44,249 nucleotides of DNA from Deltaproteobacteria bacterium (GTDB taxonomy: Bacteria > Myxococcota > SpSt-1050 > JACRCP01): positions 1 through 44,249 of the forward strand of contig JACRCP010000125.1 of the NCBI GenBank assembly GCA_016218965.1, read 5' to 3'. The notes beneath the pieces were generated by a model. The model was not told the origin of the DNA, ran no database searches, and saw nothing but the letters and a program-made list of their open reading frames with translations. Position 1 is the stretch's first letter, and each line of letters opens with the position of its first letter. Of this stretch, positions 16,345 through 26,000 are shown in pieces. Made by a program: the position numbers and the translations under genes.

Positions 16345-17169
16345 GTGCGAACATTCGTCCTTGCCGCCATCGCTTTCGCCTTTCTGCCGCTCGTCGCGGC
16401 GTATGCCTACGCCGCCCTGACGTTCGTGCTCTTCCCTCTTCTTACACGAAAAGACCCCGACCCGGCGCCCGGATTCGCGCGGGACCGCGTGCGCGCGTGG
16501 TGGCTCGAGGGCGTTTCGCAGGCCTGGGCCTTTTACGTTTCGTGGACGCACCACGCGCGAACGCCGGCGCTCGTCTGCGCGGGGATAGGGCGGCCGATAG
16601 TGCTTTTGCCGGGCTACACCGAGACCGCGGGTGCGTTGTGGATACTGGGCCGGCGCCTAAACCGCCTGACGGGACGGCCAGTCTTCGCGTGCAGCCACCG
16701 GCCGTCGATGTATTCGCGCATCGAGAACCTCGCGGGGAACGCGGCGACCGACATCGCAAAGGCCTGCGTGCTCACCAAGACCGACGACGCCGACGTCGTC
16801 GGGCACAGCATGGGCGGGCTCGTGGCGCGCTACTGCGTCGAGAAACTGGGACTTGTTCCCCTCATCAGGACGGTCGTCGCGATCGGAACGCCGCACACCG
16901 GCGCGCGGCTGGCGCGGATCCGGCTGGGACGCTGCACCGCACAGATGATCCCGGGGTCGGCCCTCCTCGGCGAGTTGGCCGAGACGCTCAAGACGGTCCC
17001 CGAATCGGTCCGGTACGCCTCGATCGGATCGCTCTTGGACAACATCGTCCAGCCCGTCGCGAGCACCGTTACACCCCGCGGCGAGCACGTCTGGTTCGGC
17101 GACGTGGCCCACGTCGGCCTCCTCCACGACCCCTCCGTCGCCCGCGAGGTGGCAAGGATGGTGACGTAG
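16345..17169 (+). CDS. Alpha/beta-hydrolase, lipase-like, membrane-anchored
   Basis: 274 residues from GTG 16345; further upstream the frame runs into the mobile element, so the longer version is rejected. A hydrophobic N-terminal segment (residues 2-33) should anchor or export the protein. The hydrolase core has the oxyanion-region strand PIVLLPGYTE, the nucleophile elbow GHSMGG with Ser155, and a PHTGARLARIRLG stretch after the next strand, as in PGAP1/triacylglycerol-lipase-type enzymes. A late HVGLLHDPSVA supplies a candidate catalytic His. It probably hydrolyses acyl esters in the envelope. It stands alone with its own promoter. Confidence 0.8.
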   Translation: MRTFVLAAIAFAFLPLVAAYAYAALTFVLFPLLTRKDPDPAPGFARDRVRAWWLEGVSQAWAFYVSWTHHARTPALVCAGIGRPIVLLPGYTETAGALWILGRRLNRLTGRPVFACSHRPSMYSRIENLAGNAATDIAKACVLTKTDDADVVGHSMGGLVARYCVEKLGLVPLIRTVVAIGTPHTGARLARIRLGRCTAQMIPGSALLGELAETLKTVPESVRYASIGSLLDNIVQPVASTVTPRGEHVWFGDVAHVGLLHDPSVAREVARMVT

Positions 17170-17200
17170 AGCCTGCCGGCATGTCGCCCGCCCGGGCTGT

Positions 17201-17242
17201 GGTGCCGTCCCAACCGAGCCGCGCGCGTCAGCAAGCGGTGCC
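17201..17242. repeat. GAGCCGCGC-type dispersed repeat, copy 1
   Basis: The core GAGCCGCGCGCGTCAGCAAGCGG (17216-17238; read as GAGCCGCGC then GCGTCAGCAAGCGG) matches 44053-44075 at 21 of 23 bases. It lies in the 346-bp gene-free stretch between the lipase gene and the restriction cassette. The rest of that stretch shows no gene, only the C-box region near its end. Confidence 0.6.
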
Positions 17243-17465
17243 AACGCCCCGCCGCACCCACCCGTTGGCGCCGCCTGCAAAACAGCCGCCTCAGAAGGGT
17301 TTGAACCTGTTGATCATGTGATGTCCATTGCCACCACGGCCACCTCGCGCAGGCAAAAGCGTGCAGAATTGGCACCGCGACCCGTCGACTACATGCCATG
17401 TTCCTGTGTCTGATGACATTTCTCGCGAAGATCAGGTCACGGTAGCTCTCAGCAAGGATATCGAT

Positions 17466-17484
17466 GCTACTTATAGTCTGTAGC
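17466..17484 (+). promoter_or_regulatory. C-box operator and -10 of the restriction-modification controller gene
   Basis: GCTACTTATAGTCTGTAGC is an inverted repeat (GCTAC/GTAGC) with an inner ACT-TAT-AGT palindrome. It closely resembles known controller-protein operators such as ACTTATAGTC in the Esp1396I group (from memory). A TATAGT -10 box (17472-17477) lies inside it, so controller binding would regulate its own promoter. The start codon is 32 nt downstream. Confidence 0.65.
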
Positions 17485-17515
17485 TTTTCCCTCCTATTGA
17501 TGGTCGAGTTCCCGC

Positions 17516-17734
17516 ATGCCTGAGCAATTGCTGAAATCCTTTGGCGGCCGCGTCGCCACCCTACGCCGCGATAGGGGACTCTCGCAGGAGGCCCTCGCCG
17601 AACAAAGCGGTCTCCACCGCACCTACATCGGCGGAATCGAGCGCGGCGAGCGGAACGTCAGTCTGAGAAACATCGCAGCTATCGCCAAGGCCCTCGGAGT
17701 CACTCTCCCGGCCTTGTTCGAAAGAGTACAATGA
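17516..17734 (+). CDS. Restriction-modification controller (C) protein, XRE family
   Basis: A 72-residue single helix-turn-helix protein: GGRVATLRRDRGLSQEALAEQSGLHRTYIGGIERGERNVSLRNIAAIAKALG covers residues about 10-61 (quoted in parts elsewhere; helix-turn-helix at SQEALAEQSGLHRTYIGGIE). The length, the GLHRTYIG recognition helix and the immediate downstream endonuclease gene are those of C proteins that delay endonuclease expression when a cassette enters a new host. It should bind the C-box about 30 nt upstream as a dimer and first activate, then repress. Its stop overlaps the endonuclease ATG (ATGA), so the two are translationally coupled. Confidence 0.88.
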   Translation: MPEQLLKSFGGRVATLRRDRGLSQEALAEQSGLHRTYIGGIERGERNVSLRNIAAIAKALGVTLPALFERVQ

Positions 17735-18390
17735 ACACCGAGCCTGCTGGAGGTGGAAGTGCGCTAAGCCCTTACAAAGGGGTGCCTGCGACAAAGTGGC
17801 TGGCAGTCACAGTGAAACTGCTCGAGAAACATCCCCTCACGCCGGAGTTCGTCCCCATCGTGCAGCAGGCATGGAAAGACATTTTTGCGACTCGGATCGG
17901 GTCGAAGGGCTACCGGATTGGCCCAGACATCAAGCTCTCGCCACAGATAATGGGGAACTACCTGCACGAACTCATCCCTCTCATCGTGCAGGATCTCCAT
18001 CCGGGTGAATGGTGCCGAGGCCGTGGTGCCCACGATAAGGATCTCGTCTGCCTCACCAACCCTCGGCTGTCCATCGAGATCAAGACTTCTTCTCACCCAA
18101 CCCAGATTTTCGGAAACCGCAGCTACGGACAACCACCCTCTTCCACATCCGACATTGGGAAGAAGGGGAAGTCGGGCTATTACCTCGCGATCAACTTCGA
18201 AAAGTTTTCCAAGGAAGGCTCTCTGCCCAAAATCTCCCAAGTCCGCTTCGGTTGGCTCGATCACTCGGACTGGATCGCGCAGCGGGCACCCACGGGTCAA
18301 CAAGCCCACGTCAACCCCAGGGCCGACGCAGCGAAACTGGTCCGGCTGTACCCAGCTAATAGAGTTCGGAGAGACCCAGGTCGTCATTGA
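17731..18390 (+). CDS. Type II restriction endonuclease, ScaI family
   Basis: 219 residues. Features I recall from ScaI-family enzymes are all present in order: SPYKGVPATKWL at the start, PDIKLSPQIMGNYLHELIPL in the middle, then HDKDLVCL and SIEIKTSSHPTQIFGNRSYG, and finally KSGYYLAINFEKF and RFGWLDHSDW. The D-x(n)-E-x-K nuclease triad is DKDLV/SIEIK. The prototype cuts AGTACT; the specificity here is inferred, not shown. Codon use and GC content are lower than in the neighbours, which fits horizontal transfer. Its last 12 codons overlap the 3' end of the convergent methylase gene on the other strand. Confidence 0.85.
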   Translation: MNTEPAGGGSALSPYKGVPATKWLAVTVKLLEKHPLTPEFVPIVQQAWKDIFATRIGSKGYRIGPDIKLSPQIMGNYLHELIPLIVQDLHPGEWCRGRGAHDKDLVCLTNPRLSIEIKTSSHPTQIFGNRSYGQPPSSTSDIGKKGKSGYYLAINFEKFSKEGSLPKISQVRFGWLDHSDWIAQRAPTGQQAHVNPRADAAKLVRLYPANRVRRDPGRH

Positions 18391-19462
18391 GCAGGGATGG
18401 TTGTCGCTCAGCCTCATCCCTGAGTTGCCGGAAACGTCGAAGGCGCTCAACCGATAGCCGACAGTAGTCCTCCCGTATCTCGAACCCAACGAAGACCCGC
18501 CCCGTTCCTACCGCGGCGATACCAGTCGATGCAGAACCAGAGAAGGGATCGAGGACCACATCCCCGCTGTTCGATGACACACGCACAAGCCGCTCGACGA
18601 TACCCAACGGGAACTGGGCAGGATGAGGTGTTCGCTCCTTCGAACTCCGATTTGTCCCCGTCGTCACCTTGGGGAATTGCCACACGTCGGACGGGTTCTT
18701 CCCCAACGGATTGCACCGATACTTCCCGTTCTTCTTCTGATTCGGGTACTTCACGTTCGGATCTCGAACATCGTCAAGGTTGAAGGTGTACTGGCTATGG
18801 CTGACAGAGTAGAAAAGCCATTTCTCGTTCCTCGGAGAGAAACTCTGCCGTGCACTGACGCCCGCACCGTAGTTCCAAACAACCTCCTGAATCAAAAAGA
18901 AAGGTGTCTTGTCCCAAATCAAGTAAGGAATTGGAACTGCCCGCCCCTTCTGAGCTACTGGCACGTAACCGAGGTTCAACCAGAATGCTCCTGTCGGTCC
19001 AGTAACACCGTGGACCGCGGTGATCCAGTCTACTGACCATTGAACGTAGTCCTGGAGTCCACGGACGGTCTCATATGCCTTCCCGATGTTGTAAGGGGGC
19101 GAGGTGACCGTCAACTGGGTTCGGAAGCGGGATCCACTGAGACTGCGGAGTGCCTCAAGACAATCTCGATTGTACAGGATGAATCCAGCCTCCGCGTGAA
19201 GGGGCCTTCCCAGAAACTCCTCTAACGAAACAAGGGTCCGAGTAGTGGCATCGTGTTGAGCTTTCAGAACTTGTGATTGAAGGGGGCGGAGGAGCCAAGT
19301 CGGAACGGCACTTGTCGGGCGATGGGGCGGCGGCGGCGGGTTTTGGGCAATAGGTCGGTCGTCGACGGCGTCTTCGGTCTCCCAACGCCTCGAGACTGGT
19401 GTCTCTGGTTCGTCTGCGAATAGAGACAGGTTTGAGTTCTTAAAGGCGGCAGATGATTTCAT
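18356..19462 (-). CDS. DNA methyltransferase of the ScaI-like system, N4-cytosine type
   Basis: 368 residues from ATG 19462; the longer frame upstream covers the promoter. Catalytic motif IV TSPPYN (about residue 122) comes before the S-adenosylmethionine motif I DPFSGSASTGIAAVGTGRVFVG (about residues 313-334, quoted as DPFSGSASTG), so this is a beta-class enzyme. The S-P-P-Y form is typical of N4-cytosine methylases, consistent with what I recall of M.ScaI. The N-terminal 90 residues are Pro-rich and not conserved. It is convergent with the endonuclease gene and overlaps it by 35 bp. It has its own strong promoter, so methylation can precede restriction. Confidence 0.88.
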   Translation of the reverse strand: MKSSAAFKNSNLSLFADEPETPVSRRWETEDAVDDRPIAQNPPPPPHRPTSAVPTWLLRPLQSQVLKAQHDATTRTLVSLEEFLGRPLHAEAGFILYNRDCLEALRSLSGSRFRTQLTVTSPPYNIGKAYETVRGLQDYVQWSVDWITAVHGVTGPTGAFWLNLGYVPVAQKGRAVPIPYLIWDKTPFFLIQEVVWNYGAGVSARQSFSPRNEKWLFYSVSHSQYTFNLDDVRDPNVKYPNQKKNGKYRCNPLGKNPSDVWQFPKVTTGTNRSSKERTPHPAQFPLGIVERLVRVSSNSGDVVLDPFSGSASTGIAAVGTGRVFVGFEIREDYCRLSVERLRRFRQLRDEAERQPSLLNDDLGLSELY

Positions 19463-19485
19463 CGCAATTTCGGCCCTCCGAAGAA

Positions 19486-19514
19486 AGTATAAACATGGCC
19501 CAGAAAACGTGCAA
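19486..19514 (-). promoter_or_regulatory. Promoter of the methyltransferase gene
   Basis: On the minus strand: TTGCAC (19514-19509), 17-bp spacer, TATACT (19491-19486). A GGAGGG ribosome-binding sequence lies between it and the ATG at 19462. No C-box-like palindrome is seen here, so the methylase appears constitutive. The rest of 19515-19649 shows nothing recognisable. Confidence 0.75.
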
Positions 19515-19649
19515 GCACCATCTTGCCCTTGCCGCCCCCCAGTCTCTGACGAGGTGTGCCCGGCGCGATGTGCGGGCTTCGGGCAAGGACAAACCGCATC
19601 TGGAGGCGGGAGACGGCCGCGTCTACCCACCGGCCAGCGGCGGTCTTGG

Positions 19650-20237
19650 TTATCGGGAGTTCCCCGGCAGTAGCGCCGCGAGGTCCTCCGGGGTGTTGAA
19701 GTTCGAGATGGCGCGCAGGTCGGACCCGGAAAGCTCAAACCAGGCACAGCGCGAGGCGTCGATCACATCCAGCACCTTGCGCGTGCCGGCGCGGAGCATC
19801 GTTTCGAACCGCGGAGCGAGTGACTTCGCGTACACGGCGTGAAGGGGTTCGATGCCGGCGGCCGAGCGAGGGACGACGCACTCGACTCCCGCCCCCCGCG
19901 CGAGCCCGCAGACGCGGCGGATGAGACGCTCGTCGAGCATCGGCATGTCGCACGCGGCCACAAAACCCATGGGTGCGCCGATGGCATCGAGGGCCGCGTG
20001 GATGCCGCCCGCAGGGCCGCAGCCGGGAATGACATCGGATACGAGCTTCACACCCTCGAACCTGCGATAGGGCGCGGGGGTATTGGTAACGACGACGACC
20101 TCGCCGAAAAGCCCGCGGAACAGCGCCAGCGTTTTTTCGATGATCGGCTTCCCGCCGATCTCGATAAACGCCTTGGACCTGCCCCCCATCCGCCGGCTTC
20201 CGCCCCCGGCGAGAACCACGCCGGCGAAGCCGGTCAA
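19650..20237 (-). CDS. mobA: Molybdenum cofactor guanylyltransferase
   Basis: 195 residues, the usual MobA length. It attaches GMP to molybdopterin, the final step toward the bis-MGD cofactor needed by the formate dehydrogenase encoded just upstream. Motifs: LAGGGSRRMGGRSKA (nucleotide-binding loop, about residues 8-22), CDMPMLDE (metal-binding Asp region), and the closing NFNTPEDL. No good ATG exists. TTG 20237, with GAAAGG shortly before it, is chosen because the frame upstream is a dispersed repeat (20272-20308), while a GTG at about 20315 would translate that repeat. It is transcribed with fdhA, 139 nt downstream of it. Confidence 0.85.
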   Translation of the reverse strand: MTGFAGVVLAGGGSRRMGGRSKAFIEIGGKPIIEKTLALFRGLFGEVVVVTNTPAPYRRFEGVKLVSDVIPGCGPAGGIHAALDAIGAPMGFVAACDMPMLDERLIRRVCGLARGAGVECVVPRSAAGIEPLHAVYAKSLAPRFETMLRAGTRKVLDVIDASRCAWFELSGSDLRAISNFNTPEDLAALLPGNSR

Positions 20238-20271
20238 CAGCCTTTCGGATTTCGAAAATCGCGTCTTTGAA

Positions 20272-20308
20272 CCCTCACCCTGACCCTCTCCCGGCGGCCG
20301 GGAGAGGG
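20272..20308. repeat. CCCTCACCCTGACCCTCTCCC palindromic dispersed repeat
   Basis: A familiar intergenic repeat type in many GC-rich bacteria: CCCTCACCCTGA followed by the hairpin CCCTCTCCC-GGCGGCC-GGGAGAGGG. It lies between fdhA and mobA in their shared operon, so it would be an mRNA stem-loop there. Confidence 0.6.
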
Positions 20309-20376
20309 GACCAGGCACAGCGATGTGCGAGCGTGTATCGCAGTTGATGCGGATCTCGTATCCCGTACCCCGTCGC

Positions 20377-23034
20377 TCATGCCCTCTCGACTCGCACCGC
20401 GCACACCTTGAACTCGGGGATCTTCGCCGTCGGGTCAAACGCCGGGTTGGTAAGCACGTTGGCCGCCGCCTCGAAGAAGTGGAACGGGATGAAGACAACA
20501 CCCCTTTCGACCCGCTCCCCGACCTTCGCGGCAAGCTCTATCGCCCCGCGGCGCGAGCTCACTCGCACCCTGTCGCCGTTTTTCACCCTGAGCATTCTCG
20601 CATCGGCCGCGTTCACCTCGACGAACGGCCCGGGGACCAGGCCGTTAAGGCCCCGGCTCTTCCGTGTCATCGTGCCCGTGTGGTAGTGCTCGAGCATCCG
20701 GCCGGTGGTCAGCACGATCGGGTACTCGGCGTCGGTCACCTCGTCGGGCGGCCTGAACTCGGCCGGGTGGAACTGCCCGAGCCCTCTCGTGAACTTTTCG
20801 GCATGCAGGACCGGCGTGCCGGGGTGCGTCTCCGACGGGCACGGCCAGTGGAGGTCCTCGCCCTTCGAGAGACGCGCATGCGAGATCCCGGCGTACGACG
20901 GCGTGAGCGAGCGCATCTCGTCGTCTATCGCAGATGTCGCCTCGTAGGCCATGGGGTATCCCAGCGCGGTGGCGATGTCGCATATGATCTCCCAGTCGCG
21001 CCTCGCCTGGCCCGGGGCCATGACCACCGGCCGCGTGAGCTGGACGCGGCGCTCGGTGTTGGTGTACGTCCCGTCGCGCTCGGCATAAGACGACGCGGGC
21101 AGGACGACGCGGGCGAGCTTCGCGGTCTCGGTCATGAAGATGTCCTGGACCACGAGGAACTCGAGCGCGCGGAGCGCCTTTTCGACATGCGTGATGTCCG
21201 CATCCGAAAGCATCGGGTTCTCGCCCATGATGTACAGGGCCTTGATCTTTCCCTCGATCGCCGCCGGGAGCATCTGCGTGACTGTAAGGCCCGGCTTGTC
21301 GGGGAGCGCGACCCCCCATGCCTTCTCGAACCTGGCGCGGGCCGCCGCGTCGGCGACCTGCTGGTAGCCGGAGAACACGTTCGGGAGCGCGCCCATGTCG
21401 CAGGCGCCCTGGACGTTGCTCTGGCCCCGAAGCGGGTTGACCCCGGTACCCGGCCGCCCGATCTGGCCGCAGAGCATCGCGAGGTTCGCGAGCGACCGGA
21501 CGTTGTCGACGCCCGTGGTGTGCTGGGTGATCCCCATGGAGTAGACGATCGAGGCCCTCCCGGCGGTGGCGTAGAGCCGCGCGGTCTCCTCGATGAGCGG
21601 CGCCGGTACGCCGGTGATTTCGGCGACCCTCTCCGGGGTGTACGAGGCCACCAGTTTTTCGACGGCATCGAACCCTTCGGTCCTGGCCGAGATGAACTCG
21701 CGCTTGTGGAGTCCGTCGCGGATGATGACGTGCATCAGCCCGTTTATCCATGCGACGTCGGTGCCGGGCTTCTGGCGCGCCCAGATCGTCGCGATCCGCG
21801 AAAGCTGGATCTGCCTCGGGTCGAAGAGCACCAGCTTTGCGCCGCGCTCCACCGCCTCGCGGATGCGGAGGCCGATGATCGGGTGGTTCTCGGTCGTGTT
21901 CGAGCCGGTCACCAAAATCACGTCGGCCTTCAGGAGGTCGTCGGCGGGGTTGGTCATGGCCCCGGACCCGAACGAGAGCGCGAGTCCGGCGACCGTCGAG
22001 GCGTGGCAGAGCCTCGCGCAGTGGTCGACGTTGTTGGTGCCCATCGCCGCGCGAACGAACTTCTGGAAGACGTAGTTGTCCTCGTTGGTGACCTTGGCCG
22101 AGGCGAACCCGCCGAACTGGTCGCCTTTGCGCTTCCTGAGCTCCCGTGCGACGAGCTCAATCGCGTCGTCCCAACTGGTTTCGCGAAACCCGTCTCCGGT
22201 CCGGACAAGCGGCGCCGTGAGCCGCTCTGAGCTCGAAACGAACTCGAACGACCCGAAGCGGCCCTTGACGCAGAGCTTTCCGTGCGAAACCGGGGCGTCG
22301 TGATCGCCGCGGGCGGAAACGACGGCGTTTCCGCGGACGCCCAGCATGATCCGGCAGCCCGTGCCGCAGTAAGGACAGACCGTCGAAACCTCGCGCTCCG
22401 GGGCAAGGTACTGCCGCGGCGTGAGTGCGCCGGTCGGACAGCGCTCGACGCACTCGCCGCAACTTTCACAGATCGAGTCGCGGATCGGCCCGCCGCCGAA
22501 CGGCTCGACCGCGCTCGCGTACCCGCGCCTGACGAGATCAATCGCGCCGATCCGCTGCACCTCGGCGCACGCGCGCACGCACTTCGCGCACAGGATGCAC
22601 TTGCGCATGTCGATCGCGTAGCATGGGTTGGAATCGTCGATCTTCGCGTCGCGCTTCATGGGCCGGAGCGCACGCTCGCGGATGCCCAGGTGCTCGGCAA
22701 TCGCCTGAAGCCCGCACGACCCGCACTGCGCGCAGGTCAGGCAGTCCTGCGGATGGTCGGCGAGCAGGAGCTGCGCCGTCCACCTTCGGACTTCGCGGAT
22801 CTCCGAATCGTCGGTTGTGACCTTCATCCCGTCGGCCGCCGGGGTGGTGCAAGATGTAGGAATGCCGCGAAGGCCGTCGATCTTGACGATGCAGAACCGG
22901 CACGCGCCGTAAGGCGCGAGGTCCGGGTCGTCGCAGAGCGTCGGGACGTAGACCGAAGCGGCCCGGCAGGCATCGAGAACCGTCTTGCCGGCCTCGACCG
23001 AAACGGGTTTTCCATTTATCGTCAGGTTCAACAT
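20377..23034 (-). CDS. fdhA: Formate dehydrogenase catalytic subunit (Mo/W bis-MGD, Cys ligand)
   Basis: 885 residues; it oxidises formate to CO2 in the cytoplasm. ATG 23034 lies 5 nt after the upstream gene's stop. The N-terminal NuoG-like electron module has a [2Fe-2S] site (C34, C45, C48, C62), a His-ligated [4Fe-4S] site (H94, C98, C101, C107) and two ferredoxin sites (CILCAKCVRAC; CESCGECVERCP). The catalytic part begins VCPYCGTGC (C220-C227) with the last ligand in KLCVKG. The Mo ligand is Cys343 in DHCARLCHAST, aligning with the Sec-His of E. coli FdhF; no in-frame UGA is used. The C-terminal dinucleotide-binding domain is complete. It groups with soluble NAD-dependent formate dehydrogenases such as FdsA. 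Confidence 0.9.
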   Translation of the reverse strand: MLNLTINGKPVSVEAGKTVLDACRAASVYVPTLCDDPDLAPYGACRFCIVKIDGLRGIPTSCTTPAADGMKVTTDDSEIREVRRWTAQLLLADHPQDCLTCAQCGSCGLQAIAEHLGIRERALRPMKRDAKIDDSNPCYAIDMRKCILCAKCVRACAEVQRIGAIDLVRRGYASAVEPFGGGPIRDSICESCGECVERCPTGALTPRQYLAPEREVSTVCPYCGTGCRIMLGVRGNAVVSARGDHDAPVSHGKLCVKGRFGSFEFVSSSERLTAPLVRTGDGFRETSWDDAIELVARELRKRKGDQFGGFASAKVTNEDNYVFQKFVRAAMGTNNVDHCARLCHASTVAGLALSFGSGAMTNPADDLLKADVILVTGSNTTENHPIIGLRIREAVERGAKLVLFDPRQIQLSRIATIWARQKPGTDVAWINGLMHVIIRDGLHKREFISARTEGFDAVEKLVASYTPERVAEITGVPAPLIEETARLYATAGRASIVYSMGITQHTTGVDNVRSLANLAMLCGQIGRPGTGVNPLRGQSNVQGACDMGALPNVFSGYQQVADAAARARFEKAWGVALPDKPGLTVTQMLPAAIEGKIKALYIMGENPMLSDADITHVEKALRALEFLVVQDIFMTETAKLARVVLPASSYAERDGTYTNTERRVQLTRPVVMAPGQARRDWEIICDIATALGYPMAYEATSAIDDEMRSLTPSYAGISHARLSKGEDLHWPCPSETHPGTPVLHAEKFTRGLGQFHPAEFRPPDEVTDAEYPIVLTTGRMLEHYHTGTMTRKSRGLNGLVPGPFVEVNAADARMLRVKNGDRVRVSSRRGAIELAAKVGERVERGVVFIPFHFFEAAANVLTNPAFDPTAKIPEFKVCAVRVERA

Positions 23035-23039
23035 CCTGG

Positions 23040-26000
23040 TCACACCTCCTCCCGCGACACGATCTGTTTTCCATAATCGCATCGCAGGCATCGCCGCGCC
23101 TCGGCGCGCGCGGCCGCGGCCGCAAGCGTCCGCTCGACCTCCTCGAACGACGACACGCGACGCCGGGCGTCGAGCTTTTTGACCATCGTGCGCCTCGTCT
23201 GCGACGGCGCCGCCTCGGGGTCGAACTTCGTGTCGAGCGACCGCGGGGCGTGCCACGGAAACTGGACGCGGACATCGGGGTTGAGAAAACGCTCAATCGC
23301 CTCGGCGGCGCGCCGGCCGTGGGCTATCGCCTCGACGACTGTCGCAGGCCCGAGTACGACGTCGCCTCCGGCGAACACGCCCGGCAGCGAGGTGCCCAGC
23401 GTCCACCGATCAACCTCTATTGTGCCCTTCTTGTGGAGCGGGACCTTCGTTCCGGGGATGACCGGTTTCTGGCCGATTGCTCGAACCAGGTACCGGCACG
23501 GGAGGTCGAAGAACTCGCCGTCTATCGGCAAAGGCCGCCGGCGCCCGCTCGAATCGAAGTCGCCCAGCCGCATGCGCTGGAGCCGGATCCCGACCAGTCG
23601 CGGGCGCTTGCCCTCGGTCAGGACCTCGACCGGTGCCGCGAGGAGATCCAGCCGCACGCCCTCTTCCTCGGCCTCGTTCACCTCCTCGGCCTGCGCCGGC
23701 ATCTCGTCGCGTGTGCGCCGGTACGCTATGGTGACCGAGGACGCGCCGCGCCGGAGCGCCGACCGCGCGACGTCCACCGCGGTGTTCCCGCCACCGATGA
23801 CAACGACGTCGCCGTCCATCTCGTCAAGCAGCCCGCCCGCCATCCGGCTGCGCAGCTCGATCCCCGACCAGACGCCCGAGGCGTTCTCGCCCGGGATGGA
23901 AAGCGGCAGGTCCATCCACGCGCCCATCGACAGGAAGACCGCGCCGTAGTCGCGACGCAGGCGCTCAAGCGTGAAGTCGCGCCCCATCTTTTTCCCGGTA
24001 AGAACCTTGACACCCAGCCGGGCGATCCTCCGGATGTCGCGCGCGAGCACGTCGCGCGGCAGGCGGTAGCGGGGGATGCCGTAGCGCATCATCCCGCCGG
24101 GGTCCTTCATGGCGTCGTAAACGTCGACGTCGTGGCCCAGCCGGCGCAGGAAATATGCGGCCGACAGCCCGGCCGGTCCGGCCCCGACCACCGCGATTTT
24201 TTTGCGCTCAAAGGCAGGGCGCTCGAGCATGGACGGGGTGACATCGCGTGCCTGGTCGACCATGAACCTCTTCACCGCGCGGATGGCCACGGGTTCGCCG
24301 TCTATCGTGGCGCGGCGGCAGTGTTTCTCGCATTCGTGCGGGCAGACGCGCGCGCAGACCGACGGGAACGGGTTGTGGTTGAGATGGCTCACGAGCGCCT
24401 CGGTGTACCGGCCCTCGGCGACGAGCGAGACGTACGCGGGTATGTCCACCCCCGCCGGACAGCGGTTGGCGCAGGGTGATATGAAGAGGTCGGCGCACAC
24501 CCCCGCGGTGCACCGTTTTTCGCGGATGTGCTCGAGGTACTCGTCGCGGAAGTACCTGATGGTCGTGAGCGCCGGGTTCGGCGCGGTCTGGCCAAGCCCG
24601 CAGAGCGAACCCTTTTTTACCGCGTCGCCCAGTGCCTGCATCACTCCCACGTCCTTCTCCGACGCGCGCCCCGCGCACACGTCCTCAAGGATCATGAGCA
24701 TCTGCTTTGTGCCGAGGCGGCACGGGACGCACTTCCCGCACGACTCGTTTTGCGTGAACGTCAGGAAATAGCGTGCGAGGTCCACCATGCAGCTCTGGTC
24801 GTCGAGGATCACCAGCCCCCCCGACCCCATGATCGACCCGACCCTGGCGAGTTCCTCGTAGTCGATGGGAAGGTCCATGAACTGGGCCGGGATGCAGCCG
24901 CCGGAGGGGCCGCCGGTCTGCGCGGCCTTGAAACGACCGCCGTCGAGGATCCCGCCGCCGATCCCGTAGATGACCTCCCGCAGCGTGATCCCCATCGGGA
25001 CCTCGACGAGCCCCGTGCGGTTGACCTTGCCGGTGAGCGCAAACGTCTTGGTCCCCTTGCTCTGGGCCGTGCCAAACCCCGCGAACCGGTCTGCCCCCTC
25101 GCGCATGATCGTCGGCACGTTCGCGAACGTCTCGACGTTGTTGATGTTTGAGGGCTTCCCGAACAGCCCTTTGACGGCCGGGAACGGCGGGCGCGACACG
25201 GGCATCCCGCGGCGGCCTTCAATCGAACCGATGAGCGCGGTCTCCTCGCCGCAGACGAACGCTCCGGCGCCCTCCTTTATATGGAGCCTTAATGAGAAGC
25301 CCGAGCCGAGGATGTTGTCGCCCAGGAGCCCGGCATCCTCCATCGCCGCGATCGAGTGCCCCAGACGCTTGAGCGCCAGCGGGTATTCGGCCCGGCAGTA
25401 TATGTATCCCTCGGTTGCCCCGATCGCGTAAGCGGCGATGCACATGCCCTCGAGCACCGCATGAGGGTCGCCCTCGAGCACCGAGCGGTCCATGAACGCC
25501 CCCGGGTCGCCCTCGTCGGCGTTGCAGATGAGGTAGCGTTGATCTGCCTTGTTGGCCCTGCACAGCTCCCACTTCCTGGCCGTCGGGAACCCGCCGCCTC
25601 CCCGCCCGCGGAGACCCGAACGTTTGACCTCTTCGATGACCTCCTCGGGCTTCATCGCGAGCGCCCGCTCAAGCCCCTCGTACCCGCCGCGCGCGAGGTA
25701 GTGGTCAAGCCGGTCGGGATCGATGAGCCCGCAGTTGCGCAGGACGATCCGGACCTGGGGTTTGAGCATCGGGTGCTCGTGCAGCGCCGGTATCCCGGGG
25801 ACCTCGCCGTCCCCGATGGTGCCCAGCGCCGACTCGGCGACCGGCTGGCCAAGGGCGACGTGCCTCTTGATGATCCTGCTAAGGATCCCGGGCGTCACAC
25901 CTTGGTAGCAGACCCGCGGCCGGCCCGGGAGGCGCACGTCGACGAGGGGCTCGAGGTAGCACAGGCCTATGCAGCCCACCTCGACGACCTCGGCCTTGAC

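Noticed and set aside
20377..23034. Possible selenocysteine in the formate dehydrogenase
   Set aside because: The Mo-ligand position (residue 343) is a normal TGC-type cysteine codon followed by His, and no in-frame TGA or SECIS-like hairpin is needed.
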